Source of the DNA: Hawksworthiomyces lignivorus
Lineage: Eukaryota > Ascomycota > Sordariomycetes > Ophiostomatales > Ophiostomataceae
Reading direction: 5' to 3'
DNA: 64,000 bases
NCBI GenBank assembly: GCA_002917075.1
Contig: NTMA01000063.1
Location: 174,918-238,917 of the forward strand
Position numbers and translations under genes: made by a program. Within the stretch, counting starts at the first letter, position 1. Each line of letters starts with the position of its first letter. The notes under the pieces were generated by a model that saw only the letters and a program-made list of their open reading frames with translations, was not told the origin of the DNA and ran no database searches. Shown here one piece after another: positions 60,001 to 64,000 of this stretch.

Positions 60001-60457
60001 CATGGAGCAGCTGTACGCCGTGCCGATGGGTGTGGTGTCCGAGGCCGCTGCCACTACGGCAAGTGCCGCCGTCGTCGCTTCATCGTCTGCGCTCGCCAGC
60101 TCGGCCCTGGAGGAGGTTGTGCGCCGCCAGGCCACGGCAGATGCCGAGAAGGAGGCCAAGCGTGCGTCGACCGCCTCCACAGACACGCAGGTCGAGACGG
60201 TCGTGGAGAAGAAGACGGTCCGGGTATATAAGACGGTGACGGAGACGCAGACGGAGACCGCGACGGCGATGACGACCACGACAACCACCACCACGTCTGT
60301 GGCGACCACCACTTCCGTGCACAAGGCCGTCGTGGAGCCGGTCGACCCTTGCGCGTCGCGTGTCGCGAAGCACGACAGAGAGGCCGTCGCGGAGAAGAAG
60401 GAATCCCCTTCAGCCGCAGCCTCTGCGGAAGCAAGCGAGAACCATGATGAGCTGTGA
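57071..60457 (+). CDS. Large acidic, probably tail-anchored protein with a Cys/His zinc-binding-like core
   Basis: Single exon, 1128 residues; the ATG at 57071 (CCAACCATGGAAG) is a good start. Order: Glu/Asp-rich disordered N-terminus (1-190), Ser-rich stretch with basic clusters (200-475), a conserved core (about 475-685) beginning FQRPEPAPLVLLHATLMPTR, containing GVLLPHPQNDYEVLEERLLE and RRRARILECGHYLG, then HWCATCRSDIRY (C-G-H plus C-x2-C, a plausible zinc site) and FRVKVYASNGLMTAGAWEAC, then a Glu/Arg coiled-coil-like segment (690-725) and one hydrophobic segment (about 935-955, IAITVLSAMVIVLVAW). The remainder is Ala/Thr/Val-rich, with a run of threonines. Homologues are widespread in Pezizomycotina and are sometimes labelled a pathway-specific nitrogen regulator; I see nothing here that supports that label. 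Membrane-anchored, function unknown. Confidence 0.85.
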   Translation: MEESILHDSSVDQQTAEVEIPTLDVNENKIDEAPFSEPDQETHSTEDNASQAGELTLEDIAEKAKEEEEEENVDEHPQETAEQDEQSVQDDNEEIAADNEEAGQEDGDDETSEPLVESHEHDEEELEEEAVENLEYDAAEANDAQEPELAGEDAFASDEDLAEHEEADVSTTEMEPMAEELEHEVDQDHEEHQDVQEDEAPRRTSSSSGGSQRRTSLRTEALIQAAARAVVATIEKQDSAEADTLDFLDGAAELDLSQRDVMDEDSHRTATDDEEHDGPEDGLDEDDVFSERSPRSSLGSFEHHSSSSVDGERQEKQIKENTIAAETIHMQSVPADETDNARHRSPRLSDITGISNISQYERHDGGHGIDDDYESYDDAEDFAPHTIRGTPRPAFRTPSSVRALQMSSPSPSVIFGGTPRSTRRRRQGTPGAAGTGDEGESFGAYSFGSRGSLPGSPSKQSTPTRFKKVFQRPEPAPLVLLHATLMPTRWVWSDVLRGLDESLCGESSPSTGKGLLTSGTTPELSAPLKRLHSAWNQLQEYALGGDTVAERGVLLPHPQNDYEVLEERLLEALELPVRRRARILECGHYLGPADDDEESDDDEYDDGYGDEYGEDEESKRHWCATCRSDIRYESLGAERVFRVKVYASNGLMTAGAWEACWREMERVDVEIEPIVADAALLRELNQLRAQQQEALRLRREREEAEEEKRKEEASNQVALASEHLDGDLQVEERPSRQIAAVEHFELASPSRAVDVLSSSPPLRDSPVEPAAITTTDHGHAEQRRRDAEARLREIYGQTPPQPMAAIGSAADADITTRDVDSPALDSHHDAAHGSLLDSTSSHDHIDAHDAFGPSPPSPSAEAYERREERRQRQQQQYSAESHPDFARDVPSSFPPSSSHPQHPSSSSKAGNPYESASLAELLLAAAKVFLRDRKHIAITVLSAMVIVLVAWRSPAADASEPAVAAAVRPIAGSHLPAMEQLYAVPMGVVSEAAATTASAAVVASSSALASSALEEVVRRQATADAEKEAKRASTASTDTQVETVVEKKTVRVYKTVTETQTETATAMTTTTTTTTSVATTTSVHKAVVEPVDPCASRVAKHDREAVAEKKESPSAAASAEASENHDEL

Positions 60458-61049
60458 ATGGTTGGAAAATGGATAGAAAGAGATATGCCGGTGTTCTGGG
60501 TGTCCTTTTGTCTCTTTGCTTTTTTGCTCTGGAGTTTTGTCACGTTTTCCCCCGAGTTTGAAATTGCCTGTTTCCTTTCACATAATGGATACCACATACA
60601 CGATGAGACGGAGACGATTAATCTGATTTTAGGAGTGGATGGATAAAGATGAACGAATTTTTTTTGTTGCTTTTTTGCTTTCTCTGTGGCGGTCTAACCC
60701 GGCCATTTGCTTTTTTATATAGCGAGTTTTCACGAGGTAAATATATATAAAATATATGTCTTTATTTCGCTCAGATACAACCGGTCGTCTTTCCCTTCCT
60801 TACTCTCTGTCTTCGTGATTAGCATCTAGACCGTAGTATAATATGTCTGATGTGTCTGATGTATTTGATGTATTAATGCAGCCATGCTCTCTACAGAAAC
60901 CAATGTGCCGATCCTGATCAAACCCATGACGCCTTACTGTTGCAGAACAAACGAATGGAAACAATCCCAATGAAAAGATAATGTACATGATTGCCGCCAA
61001 AACAGCGGGCTCCCCCCCCCCCGCTCTGCCCGCTTTGGCGTGCACACCT
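60458..61049. other. Convergent 3' spacer
   Basis: AT-rich flank (ATATATAAAATATATG near 60742) with T-runs, then a run of ten C near 61020 just before the Dsc3 stop. No gene supported. Confidence 0.45.
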
Positions 61050-62552
61050 CTACCACTCGCCCGCGAGCGTCTTGATGGTCCCGATGGCGAGGCTGAGGAC
61101 GACGCCGAAGCTCACAAACGCGCGCCACCGCCGCGTCCACAGGCCCTCCTCGCGGGCCAGCCAGCACGCGCTGCCTAGCGGAAAGAGGAACCCGATCAGC
61201 ATGCCGCGCACTAGCACGTCCAGCAGGCCCGGCATGCCAAACTCCTCCTCCATCGTGGCGGCGGCGGCGCCGTCGCCGTCAAAGTTGGTGCCGCCCATCG
61301 AGGCGGCAGCCGCGCCGCCGCCGCCGCCGCCACCCCATCCACCGCCGCCGCTGCCGCCGCCGGCGGGCGCCGTCTGGTTGTTGTCCAGCCAGTTGTCCTC
61401 CATGGTGCGCAGGCTGTCTGGCGAGGGCATGGTGTCTGGCGTGAAGCGGGCGGCCTGAATGCTGCTGAACTGCAGGCGCAGCTGGTTGACCTCGGCGGCG
61501 GTGAAGCCGGCTTGCAGCAGGCGCTCGAAGCCGCGGGGGGGCGGCGTCGTGGTGGTGGTGGTGGTGGTGGTGGTGGCAGGAGCGTGGGCCGCGTTGGTGT
61601 TGGCGGCTGGGGACGAAGCAGCGGCGGCAGCTGCTGCTGAAGATGACAAAGACATGTTCCCTGGTCGGGCGCCGCCCGCGGCTTCTGGCCATCTCTGTGC
61701 GGCCTGCGGCGCAGACGAGGATGCCGACGACGACGGCCACGACGACGACAGTGGCTGCCGCTGCTGCAACGAAATCGACGACGACGAAGGACGGAGCAGT
61801 CCGTCGGCGGCGGCCACCTCGGCGGACAGCTCGCTGGCCGGCACGATGTCGCCGAGGCTGCAGCTGACGTAGACGCGGGGCGGCGCATCGTCTAGCGGCG
61901 GCGTCCCGCGGTGGCTGTCGGGCGGCGTGGATGATGATGCCGCGGCGGCGGCGGCGGCGGAGAAGGACGATGCGCGCTCTGCCCGCCCCGTCGTGCTCGA
62001 CCGCGGCGGCGGCGGCACCGGGCGCAGCACGTGACCCAAGATGGCGTCGTCGGCCAGGATCTTGCCGCCGGCGATGATGCGCAGCCGGCGGCGGTGGGCG
62101 TCCTGCAGCGTGGGCGACGAGGAGGAGGAGGAGGGCGGCGAGGATAAGGACGGGGACGAGGAGGTCGCGGTGGTTGCGCTGAAAGCGGCGGCGGCAGCAG
62201 CAGCAGCAGCGGCAGTGGGAGGAGGCGGCGCAGCGTCGGCAGCGGCGGCGGCCACCACCAGCTGGCGGCGGATCAGCGTCTTGAGCCCGACGACGGTCAT
62301 GCGCTGGGGGTCGGCGATGGCGAGCTGAATGTCGGGCAGCGAGAGGAAGCGGACGGTCAGGTGCAGCGTGGGGTGCGGTGGCGCGCTCGCGGCCACTGGA
62401 GAAGACGAAGAGGACGAAGAAGAAAACGACGACGGAGGCGGAGGCGGAAAGAGGGCGGAGGTCATCAGCGCAGGCGACCGACCGGCCGGCCGGCTGCTGC
62501 CAGGGCCGCCGGCGCGGACGCCGAGGCCGCTGTCAGAGCCGTCGCCGCTCAT
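61050..62552 (-). CDS. dsc3: Dsc3: subunit of the Golgi Dsc E3 ubiquitin ligase complex
   Basis: Single exon, 500 residues; the ATG at 62552 is the first Met in frame (the upstream codon at 62615 is TTG). The N-terminal ubiquitin-like fold (Pfam DUF2407) begins LHLTVRFLSLPDIQLAIADP (about 63-82) and resumes at RRLRIIAGGKILADDAILGH (about 154-173) after a poly-Ala and Ser/Pro insert of about 60 residues. A second long Ala/Ser/Thr region follows. The C-terminal domain (DUF2407_C) has GFERLLQAGFTAAEVNQLRL, FTPDTMPSPDSLRTMEDNWL, a Gly-run, and two membrane segments (about 437-458 and 475-492). In fission yeast and Aspergillus the Dsc complex ubiquitinates and activates SREBP-type transcription factors in the Golgi, needed for low-oxygen growth. 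Only Dsc3 is visible here. Confidence 0.85.
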   Translation of the reverse strand: MSGDGSDSGLGVRAGGPGSSRPAGRSPALMTSALFPPPPPSSFSSSSSSSSPVAASAPPHPTLHLTVRFLSLPDIQLAIADPQRMTVVGLKTLIRRQLVVAAAAADAAPPPPTAAAAAAAAAAFSATTATSSSPSLSSPPSSSSSSPTLQDAHRRRLRIIAGGKILADDAILGHVLRPVPPPPRSSTTGRAERASSFSAAAAAAASSSTPPDSHRGTPPLDDAPPRVYVSCSLGDIVPASELSAEVAAADGLLRPSSSSISLQQRQPLSSSWPSSSASSSAPQAAQRWPEAAGGARPGNMSLSSSAAAAAAASSPAANTNAAHAPATTTTTTTTTTPPPRGFERLLQAGFTAAEVNQLRLQFSSIQAARFTPDTMPSPDSLRTMEDNWLDNNQTAPAGGGSGGGGWGGGGGGGAAAASMGGTNFDGDGAAAATMEEEFGMPGLLDVLVRGMLIGFLFPLGSACWLAREEGLWTRRWRAFVSFGVVLSLAIGTIKTLAGEW

Positions 62553-64000
62553 GGCAGCAGCAGAGTGGCGGGCAGTGTTTGCGTGGGTGGCAGCCCTGAT
62601 TCGAAGAGAATACAATAAGCAGCCGCGCAGGAGGATCGTTGTAGCCGACAGATGGTGCAGATTTCGTGCGTCGTCGTCGCCATGGACGCTTTGCGCTCTT
62701 TAAGGTGTGATTGTCGGATGCTTTTGGGGAGCTGACATGAGCGACGTGCGCCAGAACTTAGTAATGGTGGATCCAGCCGCTTCTAGTGGGTGTAGGCGAC
62801 ATGAGGCCCTTATCATGCACCCCATCTGCTATCTCAGCCCGCTGTCCAATATAATACACCAATATATATCCCCCTACTTTCTAGATGCCAAACGGTGCAA
62901 TTAATTGCTGTTCTTTATCGTGGTTTGACTGATCGTCTTTTGTTCCAGCACGCAAAATACAGAGAGCAGAGTTCATTACAACGCGGTTAATTCCTAATAC
63001 TGTGTCGTATGTTGCAGATACATTGTGGCTAAATGAGCGATGCTCCGTAGGGCTGCACTTAATGGTACGAGGAGGCTTTTTGCTGTGCTTCTTAATATGC
63101 AATCCTTCGTTTCCGCCTCTCCTTGTTTGTCGCCGTCATCTCTACCCCTTTTTTTCAAACTCCCCGTCTCTCTCTTCTGTGCCGAGATATGATGAGTAGC
63201 TAACGTCTTTTAGTTTTGTTACTATAAGCTACTGCTGGCATCCTGCTCTCTTGGACTACGTATGCAAGTGCCGCTCCCGGAAATTACGCAGACATCACCA
63301 GATATATGCCTCTCTTGTCTAGGATGGGCCAGCTGGCGATCGACCGCCGTATGAAGGTCGCTGACAGCAAACGAAATTCCCCTGGTGTTATGCCGCAGCA
63401 CACCTGTAGAGTTCTACGAGGAGAAGACCCTCGGCGTCGAGCAGGGGCTGGATAATATCTGTCCTGCATGTCTGCGAAAGCCCTGAGTGCTCGGCAGCAC
63501 GGCATCTTGGCGCTTAACCCACCTGTGTGGCGCTTGGAGCCGACTCTGGCGGTCACCGCCTACCACACCCCTCATCCTTCCTGGCAACGTGGGCGGGAAG
63601 ATGTTTATTCTCCTTGCATGTCGGTGGGCTGCCTCACGCCTAGGTGTTGAAAATTTTACTTCATCGGCCCTGTTCTCTTCGTGTCGTAAACAGGGCAACC
63701 CTTGAGCGTCCTATCTCTTGCATATTGCCACCACACCCCCTGCGGCATCTGGATGTACTTGTACGTGTAGAACAGCGTACTAGTACATTCTCACGAACCG
63801 TTCTCATCTGCGTTCCGATAAGACAGGTCACGTAAGATGCACCTATAGCAGAGACTAGGTTTCTGGGACAGCCAGCACTCTAGAACCTTCCAGTGGGTCT
63901 CTGCCCTCTCTTCGACGCGTCCATCCCGCGCAGCACCCACGTCACCAACACGGACGGAACTGTACCTGCTTCGAGCAGCTTCGAGCAGCTCTTCCGGGGG
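62553..64000. other. Right-edge spacer
   Basis: Promoter side of Dsc3 and the start of the next interval. No supported gene or RNA. Frames of 60-95 codons here (e.g. 63284-63556, minus) have no domains. The last 30 bases contain a direct repeat cttcgagcag x2. Confidence 0.4.

Noticed and set aside
1..64000. CRISPR arrays, integrases, insertion sequences or plasmid/phage modules
   Set aside because: Nothing of the kind was seen, and the DNA is eukaryotic.

Overview
This is nuclear chromosomal DNA from a filamentous ascomycete (Pezizomycotina, most likely Sordariomycetes and perhaps Hypocreales). The genes carry short introns of about 65-125 bases with GT...CTAAC/CTGAC-like...AG signals. A 5S rRNA gene lies alone between protein genes rather than in the rDNA array. 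The protein families are typically fungal: a Clr5 N-domain with ankyrin repeats, a DUF7580 protein, an acuF-type zinc-finger NLR, a MeaB-like bZIP, Dsc3, an AsaB-type oxygenase and a family-2 O-methyltransferase. There are no operons. Exon maps were worked out by hand from reading frames and splice signals; every join given as definite is in phase.

Layout. 1-581: 3' end of a membrane-protein gene cut by the left edge. 2009-5361: a Ser/Thr-rich small protein, a small protein made of two copies of one ~47-residue module, and an AsaB/CmcJ-type oxidoreductase (minus). 5838-5956: a variant 5S rRNA gene followed by 35 T. 6392-16560: an accessory block with a DUF7580 protein (minus), a divergent 1485-residue NLR (acuF-type zinc fingers, NB-ARC, TPR-like repeats) and a BTB/POZ-like protein. 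22257-26090: a 1236-residue Clr5-ankyrin protein (minus) lying between gene-poor spacers of 5.7 and 8.7 kb. 34825-37701: SDA1 (ribosome biogenesis), which contains a GC-AG intron. 40730-42311: an AT-hook protein (minus). 44399-45913: an O-methyltransferase with a triplicated promoter element. 53341-60457: a MeaB-like bZIP with a long pyrimidine-rich leader, then a 1128-residue acidic, probably tail-anchored protein. 61050-62552: Dsc3, a subunit of the Golgi Dsc E3 ligase (minus). No gene is supported in the last 1.4 kb.

How the genes relate. SDA1, 5S rRNA and Dsc3 are housekeeping functions. The NLR, DUF7580 and BTB genes are less GC-biased than the housekeeping genes and form a plausible non-self-recognition or programmed-cell-death locus; that role is inferred from family type and neighbourhood only. 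The oxygenase and the methyltransferase are secondary-metabolism families but stand alone, 39 kb apart, with no synthase visible. About half of the window is intergenic, with long leaders, microsatellites and minisatellites.
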